The notes under the pieces are model-generated. The model did no database searches, was not told the origin of the DNA, and saw only the letters and a program-made list of their open reading frames with translations. DNA of 64,000 bases from Mycolicibacterium sp. lyk4-40-TYG-92 (GTDB lineage: Bacteria; Actinomycetota; Actinomycetes; Mycobacteriales; Mycobacteriaceae). Positions 49,901 through 57,021 of this stretch are shown one piece after another (within the stretch, counting starts at the first letter, position 1; every line of letters begins with the position of its first letter). The stretch spans positions 1-64,000 of the forward strand of contig NZ_JARVRX010000003.1 of assembly GCF_030209435.1 (NCBI RefSeq), written 5' to 3'. The position numbers and the translations under genes were made by a program.

Positions 49901-52035
49901 CCGACGACTACGTGCTGGCACCCACCGAGCGTGGCGCGATCGACAACCTGCGGCTGACCGAGAAAGAGGTGACGCCGCCGGCGCCCCATGAGGTGCAGGT
50001 CCGGATCGAGGCCGCCGGCCTCAACTTCCGCGACGTGCTCAACGTGCTGGGCCTCTACCCGGGCGATCCGGGACCCATCGGCGGTGACCTCTGCGGTGTC
50101 ATCACCGAATTGGGTTCGGAAGTCACCCGATTCAAGGTGGGGCAGCGCGTCTTCGGCTCCATGCAGGGTGCCTTCTCGAGCCGGCTCAACGTGCCGGAGC
50201 AGCTGCTCGCCGTGGTACCCGAGGGCATCAACCCGGTCGACGCGGCGACCCTGCCGGCGGCCGCGCTGACGGTCCGGCTGGCGTTCGACTGGGCGCAGCT
50301 CAAGCCGGGCGACCGCGTGCTGATCCACGCCGCCAGCGGTGGTGTCGGGTTGGCGGCGGTGCAGATGGCGCGCCAGAAGGGCGCGGTCGTCTTCGCCACC
50401 GCCAGCACCTACAAGCGTGCGACGCTGCGCAAGATGGGCGTGGAGTACGTCTATGACTCGCGGACAACCGATTTCGCGGATCAGATTCTCGCCGACACCA
50501 ACGGTGAGGGCGTCGACGTGGTGCTCAACAGCCTGACCAACGAGGGCTTCGTCGAGGCCACGGTGCGAGCCACCGCCCAGGGCGGCCGGTTCGCCGAGAT
50601 CGCCAAGCGCGATATCTGGACCCCCGAGCGCATGGCCGAGGTGCGGCCGGACATCAACTACGAGATCGTCGCGCTCGACGTGACGATGATGACCGATCCG
50701 GCACACATCCAGCGGCTCATGGAAGAGGTCGCCGACGGACTCGCCAAGGGTGAGTGGACACCGGTTCCCGCCGAGGTCTACCCACTGACCGAGGCCAAGA
50801 CCGCCTTCCGCCGGATGCAGCAGGCCCGGCACATCGGCAAGATCGTGGTGCAGATGCCGAAACCGCTGCAGCCGCATGGGGATCGGACCTACCTGGTCAC
50901 CGGTGGCCTGGGCGCGCTCGGTCTGCACACCGCGGCCTACCTGGCGCAGCTGGGTGCCGGCGACATCGTGCTGACCAGCCGGCGCGAGCCCGATGGCGAG
51001 GCGCAGCGCGCCATCGACGCGATGATGGAGCGCTTCCACTGCCGGGTGCACGTCTTCTCCGGCGACGTCGGTGACGAAGCTTCGGTCGCGGCACTGCTCG
51101 ACCGCATCCGCACCGAGCTCCCGCCGCTGGCCGGTGTGGCCCACCTGGCCGGCGTGCTCGACGACGCGCTGCTGCCCCAGCAGGATCTGGAGCGCTTCCG
51201 GAAGACCCTGGGCCCCAAGGCCTACGGCGCTCTGCACCTGCACAAGCTGACGAAGGACGACGATCTCGACTTCTTCATCGTCTACTCGTCGGCCTCAGCG
51301 GTGCTCGGTTCACCGGCCCAGGGCAACTACGCCACCGCCAACGCGCTGCTCGACGGGCTCGTCGCGCACCGCCGGGCACTGGGTCTGCCCGCGACGTCCG
51401 TCAACTTCGGTCCGTGGGGCCGGGGCGGCATGGCCAGTTCGCAGGCAGCCACCGCGAACCTCAGCGCGCAGGGCATGATGCCGCTCGAGCCGGCGGCGGC
51501 GCTGGCCGCCCTCGGCGAGGTGATCCGGCACGGCGCCGCGCAGGCGACGGTCCTGAAGGCCAACTGGCAGCGGGCCGCGAAGATGCTCGGCGGCATCCGT
51601 CCGCCGCTGCTCGACCAGGTCCTGCCGACCAGCGACGCGGCCGCAACCGGTGACAGCGAACTGCTGCGGCAGCTGCAGGAGATTCCGGACGCCCAGCGCG
51701 CCGGGTTCATCACCGAATTCCTGCAGAAGGAGGTGCAGGGCTTCCTGCGCCTGGCGCAGCCGCCGGCGGCCACGAGCCGGTTCCTCGACCTGGGCACCGA
51801 CTCCCTGATGGCGGTCGAGCTCCGCAACCGGTTGTTCGGTCAGTTCGGCGGCAAGTTCGACATCAGCCCGACGGCGATCTTCGACTACCCGACCCTCGGC
51901 GAACTCGCCGGGCACCTGGCGTCGCAGTTGCCGCCGTCGGATGCGCCGGAGGTGGCTGTTGAGGAGCCGGCGGCCGAGAAGTCAGCAGACACACCAGTCG
52001 CGGAAGCCACACCCGAGGCAGCCACCGAGGAGTGA
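40999..52035 (+). CDS. pks: Bimodular type I polyketide synthase of the TPP locus (phleic acid synthase)
   Basis: A 3,678-residue protein with GGGAGGA 10 bases before its ATG. Module 1: ketosynthase (Cys182), acyltransferase (Ser643; HAFH at 741-744, the malonyl-CoA signature), ketoreductase (TGGLGSLG near 1191, Tyr1334), ACP (Ser1502). Module 2: ketosynthase (Cys1736), acyltransferase (Ser2194, again with HAFH), dehydratase (HxxxGxxxxP at His2494, Asp2663), enoylreductase (NADPH site near 3107-3125), ketoreductase (TGGLGALG near 3301), ACP (Ser3602). An Ala/Glu-rich tail follows; there is no thioesterase, consistent with release by PapA3. Module 1 lacks its own dehydratase and enoylreductase. 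Used iteratively, two modules add four carbons with one double bond, which matches phleic acids (double bonds every four carbons, as I recall). FadD23 loads the starter. Confidence 0.95.
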   Translation: MATIEGPETSRFAIVGYAARFPGATDAESFWEMLREGRDAVSEVPQDRWDVDEFFDADPDARGKIITRRAGFLDDAVGFDAPFFGVSTREAKMMDPQQRLLLEMAWRAVEHSGTAPSALANTQTGVFIGLATHDYLGMASGELTYPEIEAYMAIGTSGAAAAGRISYRLGLQGPAVTVDTACSSSLVAIHQACQALQLGECDLALAGGANVILSPATMITFSQSRMLAPDGKCKTFDAAADGYVRGEGCGVVVVKRLEDAVRDGDRIRAVIRGSAINQDGASGGLTVPNGVAQQRVIAEALERAGLTPGDVGYLEAHGTGTSLGDPIEVQAAAAAYGTGRDADDPLLIGSVKTNIGHLEAAAGVAGIIKVILSLEHQELPKHLHFKNPSPHIPWDRIPVKVVDEATTWERGDRPRVAGISSFGFSGTNAHVLLEEAPLPAVEAETPAEEPDDRRFMVLPLSARTPAALLQSAEDYRSWLAAHPEATLSDVCITAGAGRAHFEHRAALVVNSLDSARELLGALADDRPAPGLVRGTSADKPKTAWLFPGQGSQFAGMAKELFETEPVFAETVRQCAAAVADVCQGERSDGKYSEKPFLEVIFEGPDDTLRLTSYAQPAIFAVEMGLARLWQSWGFEPDVVLGHSVGQYTAACVAGVFSLEDGMRLLAERGRLFGNLPAGGRMAAIFAAPERVERLTDEYPSLSVAAYNGANTVLSGPGADLERAVAGLTGDGVRCDWLETSHAFHSALLDPALDEFESYANQFTFNAPQRILVCNRTGDTLGRTAKLDGQYWRRHARQPVEFAKGVETLAKLGCAVLLEVGPQPILTAAALRAWPDPATAPRAIASLRRKGADHRQLTEALATTYTVGHLPDFAAVRPGSAHNVDLPTYPFQRKAYWFRDERVTPTATAHMGGGATTEAVRLLEDGRIDELATLLGGTDESATAVLNKLAAQHNRQRTAQSVSDARYEIRWDKIAAGAPVEIGEGSAWVLIGDAVPDPLTEALTRLGHRHRVLGLPASDADEQQLEADLRTAVEEEPALRILHVAGLDADRASMQALLRIQHRVLTGTQRLFRAAAAAELRAPIWVITRGAQRVIDTDTVAPEQTGLWGFGRSAALEYPQVWGGLADLASDTAQAGTDEWSRLLTQVIAAPRGEDQIALRAEGVHVPRLVRRTGQPNPTQLELRADATYLVTGGLGSLGLEIAGHLAAHGARNLVLTSRRAPSEAVQQRIDALREQHGCQTRVVTADVANPHDVARLMSTLRAELPPLAGVVHAAGENSTTPLATLEDAELERVFSGKVWGAWYLSEAVADLKLDFFLSTSSISAVWGSYGQTAYSAANAFLDGLTWRLREQGVAGMSVNFGPWSAGMADPDARAQLERRGVRTLSPADALTGMADVMVSGGDPAEAVVARMDWAKFLPIYSQAGSRALLAEVAREVPESAGASGAVGTSGNTRLVEQLIAAPVQQRKKLVLEYLRDAVAEVTRIEASEIREETGFFDLGMDSLMAVELRRRLEQGVGKELPATLAMDHPRLTDVADYLLSDILNLSEKAGAKAVTEVKSLAAADEPIAIVSVACRFPGSPDPDAFWQVLSQGVDAISEIPEDRFDVDEFYDPDAMTPGKIYTRSGGYLDSVDTFDPEFFGISPREAVWIDPQQRLMLEIAWEGLERAGYAPAGLRGSRTGVFVGVGANEYSHLLSGGSVENLEPHFITGNALNAIAGRVSFTLGLEGPAMAVDTACSSSLVAVHQAVQALHAGDCDMALAGGVNVLLSPASIVAASRARMLAPDGRCKTFDAAADGYVRGEGCGVLVLKRLSDAQRDGDRIAAVIRSTAVNQDGASSGLTVPNGGAQQRLINTALARAGLSGGDVDYLEAHGTGTPLGDPIEVQAAAAAYGAGRDPQRPLLMGTAKTNIGHLESAAGVAGLVKVVLSLEHEMLPQTLHFNKPSPHIPWDSLPVQVVDKPTPWHTDGRPRRAGVSSFGFTGTNAHVLLEEAPAVVSDDDVADDATPETAVAEPISVLPLSARSAQGLTALAQRYRDWLEAHPDASIADVCFTAGSGRSHFEHRAAVVANTVHDAKNLLEDLVANKLRPGVLKGECADPPTTAWFFPGQGSQYPGMARELFDTEPVFADVVRRCAQAVDPILPRPLLEVMFGNDREAAETLRNTAFAQPAIFAVEMGLARLWQSWGIAPDAVLGHSVGQYAAACVAGVFSLEDGARLIAERGRLFASLPAGGRMVAVFADPEYVERAAEAFPRVSVGAYNGRNTVLSGPGEDLEQIVAACSEDATRCTWLETSHAFHSELLDPVLDEFESFATQFQFATPTLPLICNRTGAVLTAETPLNAQYWRRHSRQPVQFTESVKTVAALGCSVLMEIGPQPILTAAALQCWPEGAETPRAIVSLRKGANAQRQITEALATTYICGHRPDFAVKNRGHRVELPTYPFQRRRFWPKTANVVGMSSGGSAATSGILGSAKDLATGDTIYSNVLSVKTQPWLSHHVIYGTVVVPGATYAAMALASVGAPARVKEVFFYEPIILPDKASRETQLTIRTLEGGEGWKFQVHSRPNGVREAEWSLNADGTLLAGASDEDAADNVAGSMEDVVERMERLRPQQLFETFNDMELAWGPTWSTSLKSLWVRDGMAIGDVSVGDELAEHLSSEPIHPVLLDLCTGVAFPAFPALLAAEHGMHDLFLPLRYGQVELREKMPRRFYARARWHTSELTNETQVFDIDFLDRDGKRLGGITEFTVKRAPREALLRGLGGDTTRLLYTLGWQEGAAPAAGDEAEAKTTGTWLVAGFDELAAGLPGAVKLDQTLDAAAWQQAITTAAEAGAPVTGIVWRASGYEDADVAARLETEVGTVLAGMQTALAEEKLNLTGGIWIVTERAVATEPGEPVDPVQAALWGLGRTVINEQPTLRLKLVDLDGADDNATNWLTGILGTPVAESEFALRQGKFLVPRLMHWARSGHLPMPRSDDYVLAPTERGAIDNLRLTEKEVTPPAPHEVQVRIEAAGLNFRDVLNVLGLYPGDPGPIGGDLCGVITELGSEVTRFKVGQRVFGSMQGAFSSRLNVPEQLLAVVPEGINPVDAATLPAAALTVRLAFDWAQLKPGDRVLIHAASGGVGLAAVQMARQKGAVVFATASTYKRATLRKMGVEYVYDSRTTDFADQILADTNGEGVDVVLNSLTNEGFVEATVRATAQGGRFAEIAKRDIWTPERMAEVRPDINYEIVALDVTMMTDPAHIQRLMEEVADGLAKGEWTPVPAEVYPLTEAKTAFRRMQQARHIGKIVVQMPKPLQPHGDRTYLVTGGLGALGLHTAAYLAQLGAGDIVLTSRREPDGEAQRAIDAMMERFHCRVHVFSGDVGDEASVAALLDRIRTELPPLAGVAHLAGVLDDALLPQQDLERFRKTLGPKAYGALHLHKLTKDDDLDFFIVYSSASAVLGSPAQGNYATANALLDGLVAHRRALGLPATSVNFGPWGRGGMASSQAATANLSAQGMMPLEPAAALAALGEVIRHGAAQATVLKANWQRAAKMLGGIRPPLLDQVLPTSDAAATGDSELLRQLQEIPDAQRAGFITEFLQKEVQGFLRLAQPPAATSRFLDLGTDSLMAVELRNRLFGQFGGKFDISPTAIFDYPTLGELAGHLASQLPPSDAPEVAVEEPAAEKSADTPVAEATPEAATEE

Positions 52036-52040
52036 CGAAT

Positions 52041-52088
52041 GTGAGGGCTGTGCACGAGCATCGACGCCGATGCGTGCACAGCCTTCAC
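52041..52088. terminator. Long bidirectional hairpin between pks and the acyltransferase gene
   Basis: Arms of about 22 bases pair with one mismatch and a 2-base bulge around a 4-base loop (GTGAGGGCTGTGCAC…GTGCACAGCC). It fills the 55-base gap between two convergent genes, ending 3 bases from the second stop. There is no clear U-tract, but the position and stem length suit a terminator for both. Confidence 0.75.
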
Positions 52089-52090
52089 AC

Positions 52091-54289
52091 TCACGACGGG
52101 CTATCTGCCAGTGGAACCCCTGCCGCCGTGAGACTTTCGGCATACGTCGGGGCGAGCTTCCCGGCATACGGGGGCGCCATGTGCGCCCAGTCGACTCGTG
52201 CGGGCGTATTGCCCACAAAACTCGGACACCGCTGGCTCTGGTTGCAGAACCAGGGCCGCGAGTCGACCCATGCACCACCTTGTTCGACGGCCAACTTCTG
52301 CTCGGCCCTGGCCTTCGCATACCAAACAGACGGGATGGTCCCGACGCAGCTCGACGGCGTGCTGGATACCTTGCTGACACACTCCTTGATCGCCTTGTCA
52401 CTCGGCGGCGGCGCGACCAGCACCACTTTCTTGGTGTTTTCCCTAAACCGATCGATGATTCGATTGAGCGAGTCCGACCAAGCCTGCATCGACATCTCGC
52501 GCCTTGAATCGACAACACGGTCTCGCGCGTAGGCGTTGGATATCACGACGACATCTGGCTTGACGGTATTGATGACCTCTACGGCGCTGTCCTTACGGCC
52601 GGCGCACTCCGGGCTCACCGTTGTCCTGTCGATGCTGTCCTGTGTGAAAACGCAGGACCCCATCGCCTGGTTGAACACTTGCAATGCGCCATTCGAGCTC
52701 AATGCGAGCTGCCGCCAGATCTCTGAATACCCCAGCGCCACAGAATCACCGACAAGAACGACCTTCAGAGGCGCGGTTGGTGGACCGTATATGCAGAACT
52801 CCGGCGGTGCGATCGCAGACGCAGAGCATATGGCCACCTCGGGTGTGACGAGCTGGGCGACGTCTCCCCTACTGAACAACGATTCCATCGTCGGGTCCAG
52901 AACCGGCCACGCGCTCGCCTGCAGCGCCACCGAAATCTCGTCTTGCAGAGCGCTGGCTCGCGAGCCCAGAGTGATCGCAGGAAGAGCCGAGTCCACCTTT
53001 TCACGCGTCAGGTCGATCGCTGCATCTCCTACTTCGACCGTGTCGGACGGCGTGACCGGCCGAGCCAACCACGCAGTGCCAGCGACGGCGACGAGTGCGG
53101 CGGCAGCAAGCGCGGCGTACTGGGTAGACCTCGCGGGCGCATACTTGCGTCGCTGAATCTTCCGTATGAGCTCCCCGAGCTCTGTAAAACTATTGCGCCG
53201 CAGTGGATCTTCGATCAAGTGATACGAGGCGATCGACAGACCGAAGGTCAAAGCGACAACAGCCGCGTAGTAGGCGCCGCTCACATCCATGATGGCTCCG
53301 AGAAGAACGATCACGGGCCAGTGCACCAAATACAAGGAGTACGAAATATTCCCGATGTACGTGGAAGCCCGATTCCGTAGGAATGGCTGGTAGTCGGGCT
53401 CACGCCCCACTCCCGCAGCGATCACCAGGGCCGCGCCGAACGCCGGAAGTATCGTCCACGGCGCCGGAAAAGCCGTTTGGGTATCGCTGATCAGCGCGAA
53501 GCTGACACTGATGACCAGCAGACCGCTCCACGACAGGATGGGCTTGAGAACTCGTGGAATCTGGGCCAGCAGTCCGACTGCGGTTGCCAGAATCGCACCA
53601 ACGCCCAACTCCCACACTCGCGCAAAAGTATCGAAGTACGCGGTCGGCGGAGATTCCGCGGTTTCGCGCATAGCCCATAACAACGACGCCAGGACGATGA
53701 CACCCATAACTCCGCCGGCGAGGGCCATCCGCCGTGAATGCGACCAGCTCTTGCGAACGATGACCACACTCAACGCGAAAATCACTGCGGGCCAGACGAA
53801 ATAGAACTGTTCTTCGACCGACAGCGTCCAGTAGTGCTGAATCGGCGACACCGTAGCTGCCATCGAGTGGAAATAGTCCGTACCGATACTCAGAAAATGC
53901 CAATTCGACCAGAAGATGAACGCCCACAATGCGTCAACTCCGATCTCATGGGATCGAAATCCGCGAAATACCAGAGTCGACGCCAGATAGGTGAGCACCA
54001 GAACGACGGTGGCGGCCGGGACGATTCGGCGGATGCGGTTCCAATAGAACCGCCTGAAGGAGACCGTGCCGGTCTTCTCTGCGCCACGCATGAGGTTGCC
54101 GGTGATCAAGAACCCGGAGATCACGAAGAACACATCGATGGCGGCGACGCCTCCTCTGGGCCATCCCCAAAGGTGGTACGCGAACACGGCGAGCATGCTG
54201 ACCATGCGCAAGCCTTGTATGTCGAGCCGCTGGCTGGTGTCTGCCGCGCGACGCCGACGCCGACGCCTGACTACCTCAGATGAGCCCAC
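52091..54289 (-). CDS. Membrane O-acyltransferase with SGNH domain (acyltransferase 3/OafA type)
   Basis: A 732-residue protein from GTG 54289. Residues about 20-390 form the acyltransferase-3 membrane domain with about ten helices, opening with RLDIQGLRMVSMLAVFAYHL and containing DVFFVISGFLITGN, FYWNRIRRIVPA and WTLSVEEQFYFVWPA. After an eleventh helix near 405-425 comes an extracytoplasmic SGNH hydrolase domain, with the block I GDS (about 514-516) and the C-terminal DxxH (VDWAH, near 700). Fusions of this kind O-acetylate surface polysaccharides or peptidoglycan; the acyl group is passed from the membrane domain to the SGNH domain. Its place at the edge of the polysaccharide region suggests it decorates that polymer. 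Alternatively it could acylate a glycolipid of the TPP type. Confidence 0.92.
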   Translation of the reverse strand: MGSSEVVRRRRRRRAADTSQRLDIQGLRMVSMLAVFAYHLWGWPRGGVAAIDVFFVISGFLITGNLMRGAEKTGTVSFRRFYWNRIRRIVPAATVVLVLTYLASTLVFRGFRSHEIGVDALWAFIFWSNWHFLSIGTDYFHSMAATVSPIQHYWTLSVEEQFYFVWPAVIFALSVVIVRKSWSHSRRMALAGGVMGVIVLASLLWAMRETAESPPTAYFDTFARVWELGVGAILATAVGLLAQIPRVLKPILSWSGLLVISVSFALISDTQTAFPAPWTILPAFGAALVIAAGVGREPDYQPFLRNRASTYIGNISYSLYLVHWPVIVLLGAIMDVSGAYYAAVVALTFGLSIASYHLIEDPLRRNSFTELGELIRKIQRRKYAPARSTQYAALAAAALVAVAGTAWLARPVTPSDTVEVGDAAIDLTREKVDSALPAITLGSRASALQDEISVALQASAWPVLDPTMESLFSRGDVAQLVTPEVAICSASAIAPPEFCIYGPPTAPLKVVLVGDSVALGYSEIWRQLALSSNGALQVFNQAMGSCVFTQDSIDRTTVSPECAGRKDSAVEVINTVKPDVVVISNAYARDRVVDSRREMSMQAWSDSLNRIIDRFRENTKKVVLVAPPPSDKAIKECVSKVSSTPSSCVGTIPSVWYAKARAEQKLAVEQGGAWVDSRPWFCNQSQRCPSFVGNTPARVDWAHMAPPYAGKLAPTYAESLTAAGVPLADSPS

Positions 54290-54521
54290 GGCCAGCCTCC
54301 TATCGGCAGCTCAGCACCGCCGCCACGACGCAGCTTACGGACAAGACAATTTTTTTGACTGCATTACCGGTGAACCGCCTCCACGCCGGGCGTTGCCCCC
54401 AGGTTCGAGAGCGGAGACCTTCCAGAACATCCCGCTACCTGCACCGTTTGCGTATTGACGCCGACCATAATTTCTGTCAGGCTCCTATGAGGAGCGATCT
54501 CATCGGCGGAAGGCTCGGACA

Positions 54522-54947
54522 ATGTCTGCTATCGCGATGCATGTTTCGAACACCAAAGCCAAGTTGCGGGCCGGAACTGCTGCCTGCGTGGTCGCCGGCG
54601 CCGCAGTCCTGACTCCCGCAATGGCCCAGGCGGATATCGCAACGCCGGTACCCTTGGCGCCGATCTCGCAGGTCCTGGACAACGTCGCCCAGGCGCCCCA
54701 CTTCTTAGCCGAGGCCACGTGGTGGCAGAACGATCCCTGGTGGTGGGTGGGAACCGGACCGAATCCGTCGACCCCCGCACCCATCCTCGTGGGGACATTC
54801 ACGCCGCTCTCGATCATCCCGGGCTTCCTCCAGGAGCCGTGGAAGCGCCTGACACAGAACATCAATCTCTCGGTGTGCTTCTTCGGTGCAGGCGCAAAGA
54901 TCGGGCCGTACGGCACCATCACGGTTTCACTTACTCGGGGCTGCTAG
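54522..54947 (+). CDS. Small secreted Trp-rich protein
   Basis: A 141-residue protein with a signal peptide (residues about 14-37, cleavage near AQA-D). The mature part is about 100 residues. It has a striking WWQNDPWWWVG segment, two Pro-rich stretches and two cysteines (FGAG-preceding CFF and the C-terminal residue) that may form a disulfide. I do not recognise the family. The aromatic cluster suggests binding of sugar or polymer, which is only inference from composition and from the polysaccharide genes that follow. It is transcribed toward the DUF4012 gene 83 bases downstream. Confidence 0.7.
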   Translation: MSAIAMHVSNTKAKLRAGTAACVVAGAAVLTPAMAQADIATPVPLAPISQVLDNVAQAPHFLAEATWWQNDPWWWVGTGPNPSTPAPILVGTFTPLSIIPGFLQEPWKRLTQNINLSVCFFGAGAKIGPYGTITVSLTRGC

Positions 54948-55030
54948 TCCGCGCGGCCGACTCGCAAAAGCCAGACATTGATGGTTCTGCGGATGCCACA
55001 GGGCGGCCGTTCAATGCGGAACGTTCCTGA

Positions 55031-56881
55031 GTGAGCAAGCATTCTCAAGACCCGACGGCGGGCGAACCGACCGGCGACGACAAAGACGAAGACAGCGGCG
55101 AAACCACGCGTACACGAAAGGTGTTGCGTCGCCGACGTTTACGCGGCGTCACGCTGATTGTGTTGGCTGCCGCCGCGGGATTCCTGTGCTGGCTGGGATT
55201 CGAAGGTTACTCAGCCAAATCCCACCTGGAACGGGCACGCGTCGGTGCACAGCACGCAAAGGAAGCGTTGTCCGCCGGCGACGTTGACGCGGCTGTGCGC
55301 GCCGCCGCTGCAGCCGAAGTAGATGCCAAGCATGCGAACGATGCCGTGCGGTCGACGCCGTGGACTGTCGCTGCACACATCCCGTTCCTAGGAAGTCCGT
55401 TCACGTCCGCGCAGCAGATTTCGCACGTCGTTCTTGGACTGGCTTCGGATGTGTTGAAGCCTGCGGCCGAATTAGGTACGGCGCTCTCACCAGCCCATCT
55501 CATCAAGGGATCACACATCGACGTTCAGGCACTTCGGGACAAGGAGCCGGGCCTGCTCAAGATCGCCGAGGACGCTCGACGGTTGCAAACGGAAGCGGAC
55601 GCGATCGCTGACCCGACCTACCTGGCGACTCTGCGGAACGCACGCTCGGAGCTGCAAGCGCAAACGGCGAAAGTCACCAACCTCCTCGACAAGGCGGCCC
55701 TCACGGCCAAGCTCGCACCGTTGCTCATGGGCGCAGACGGGCCCCGAACTTACTTCATGGGGTTTCAGACGAATGCCGAAGTCCGAGGGACGGGAGGGAT
55801 ACTCGGCGGGTTCGGCATTCTCCGGTTCGACAACGGCACGCCGACCGTAAATGCCTTGGGCCCCAATACTGAATTGGCCGGGCCGTTCAAACCACTGGAC
55901 CTTGGGCCCGAGTTCGGCCAAGAGTACGGCTACACGAATCCGAGCACCGATTTCCGGAATAGCAATCTCAGCTCGCATTTCCCCTACGCGGCACAGATAT
56001 GGCGCTCTATGTGGGCACAACAAACGGGCGAGGAAGTCGACGGAGCAATCGCGCTCGACCCCGTCGCCCTGAGCTACGTGCTGGGCGCAACCGGACCGGT
56101 CACGATGCACGACGGCGAACTGATCACCAACGAAAACGTCGTCGAGCTCACCGAATCGACTGCGTATCGACGGTTTCCCAATGATCAGGCCGCGCGCAAG
56201 CAGTACCTCCAGGACATCGCCAACGCCGTAGTCAGAAAGATGACCACCGCCGTCGAATCACCGCGGAAGTTGCTCGACGCACTCGGGAAGGCCGCCGACG
56301 AACGCCGAATCGCAGTCTGGAGCGTATCCCCTGAAGCCGAGAAACTTCTCGAGCAGACGCCACTCGCACACTCGATCCCAGATAACGCCTCTCCCTACGC
56401 CGCGGTCATCCTCAACAACCTCGCGGGCAACAAGGTTGACTACTACCTCCGGGCGCACGTCACTTACCAGGCCGAGGGCTGCACCGGTACGACCCGCAAC
56501 TCGACGGTGACCGTCAAGCTGACGAGCACCGTGCCGGACATACCGCTGCCCGAGTATGTTGCCGGCTCGCTCGGCCTGAGCCGCAACGTTCCGATCACTT
56601 TGCCGAGCGGCTCGATGCTGACGTCGGTCCGACTGGTCGCAACCAAGGGAGCAGCGTTGGTGGGGGCCTTCTCCAACGGCCAACAGATACCTGTATTTAC
56701 CGGAACGGACCGAGGCCATCCAACCTTTGAAATCCAAGTGGCAATCCCCCCAAGGCAATCGGGTGAGCTGATCTTCCGACTGTCTGAGCCGACGGTTCCA
56801 GGTGCGGCCCAAGTGCCGGCGCAACCACTCATCGCCACGACAGCTCCAACGGTCGCGGTTCCCGAATGCACGCAGAAATAA
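55031..56881 (+). CDS. DUF4012 membrane-anchored protein
   Basis: A 616-residue protein from GTG 55031. A charged cytoplasmic N-terminus (residues 1-36) precedes one transmembrane helix (about 38-57), then an all-extracytoplasmic body. After a helical region with Ala-rich heptads (about 66-110) and a second helical part, the DUF4012 core starts near YFMGFQTNAEVRGTGGILGGFGILR. It includes AQIWRSMWAQQTGEEVDGAIALDPVALSYVLGATGPV and VILNNLAGNKVDYYLR. DUF4012 proteins occur in actinobacterial and other Gram-positive polysaccharide loci and are thought to act in polymer handling, but no activity is established. It heads the wzz/BY-kinase and lipoprotein genes. Confidence 0.88.
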   Translation: MSKHSQDPTAGEPTGDDKDEDSGETTRTRKVLRRRRLRGVTLIVLAAAAGFLCWLGFEGYSAKSHLERARVGAQHAKEALSAGDVDAAVRAAAAAEVDAKHANDAVRSTPWTVAAHIPFLGSPFTSAQQISHVVLGLASDVLKPAAELGTALSPAHLIKGSHIDVQALRDKEPGLLKIAEDARRLQTEADAIADPTYLATLRNARSELQAQTAKVTNLLDKAALTAKLAPLLMGADGPRTYFMGFQTNAEVRGTGGILGGFGILRFDNGTPTVNALGPNTELAGPFKPLDLGPEFGQEYGYTNPSTDFRNSNLSSHFPYAAQIWRSMWAQQTGEEVDGAIALDPVALSYVLGATGPVTMHDGELITNENVVELTESTAYRRFPNDQAARKQYLQDIANAVVRKMTTAVESPRKLLDALGKAADERRIAVWSVSPEAEKLLEQTPLAHSIPDNASPYAAVILNNLAGNKVDYYLRAHVTYQAEGCTGTTRNSTVTVKLTSTVPDIPLPEYVAGSLGLSRNVPITLPSGSMLTSVRLVATKGAALVGAFSNGQQIPVFTGTDRGHPTFEIQVAIPPRQSGELIFRLSEPTVPGAAQVPAQPLIATTAPTVAVPECTQK

Positions 56882-57021
56882 TCACAGTTCCGCGTAATTG
56901 ACGTTGGCGTTGACCTACATTGGAAGCGACATCGCCGAGTGGAGGGTGTGGAGGTCGGCCACAACCTCCCGCGCGACGCCTGAGGTCGACCGTGCCGGGC
57001 CACCAGAAGGAGTGGACTGCA

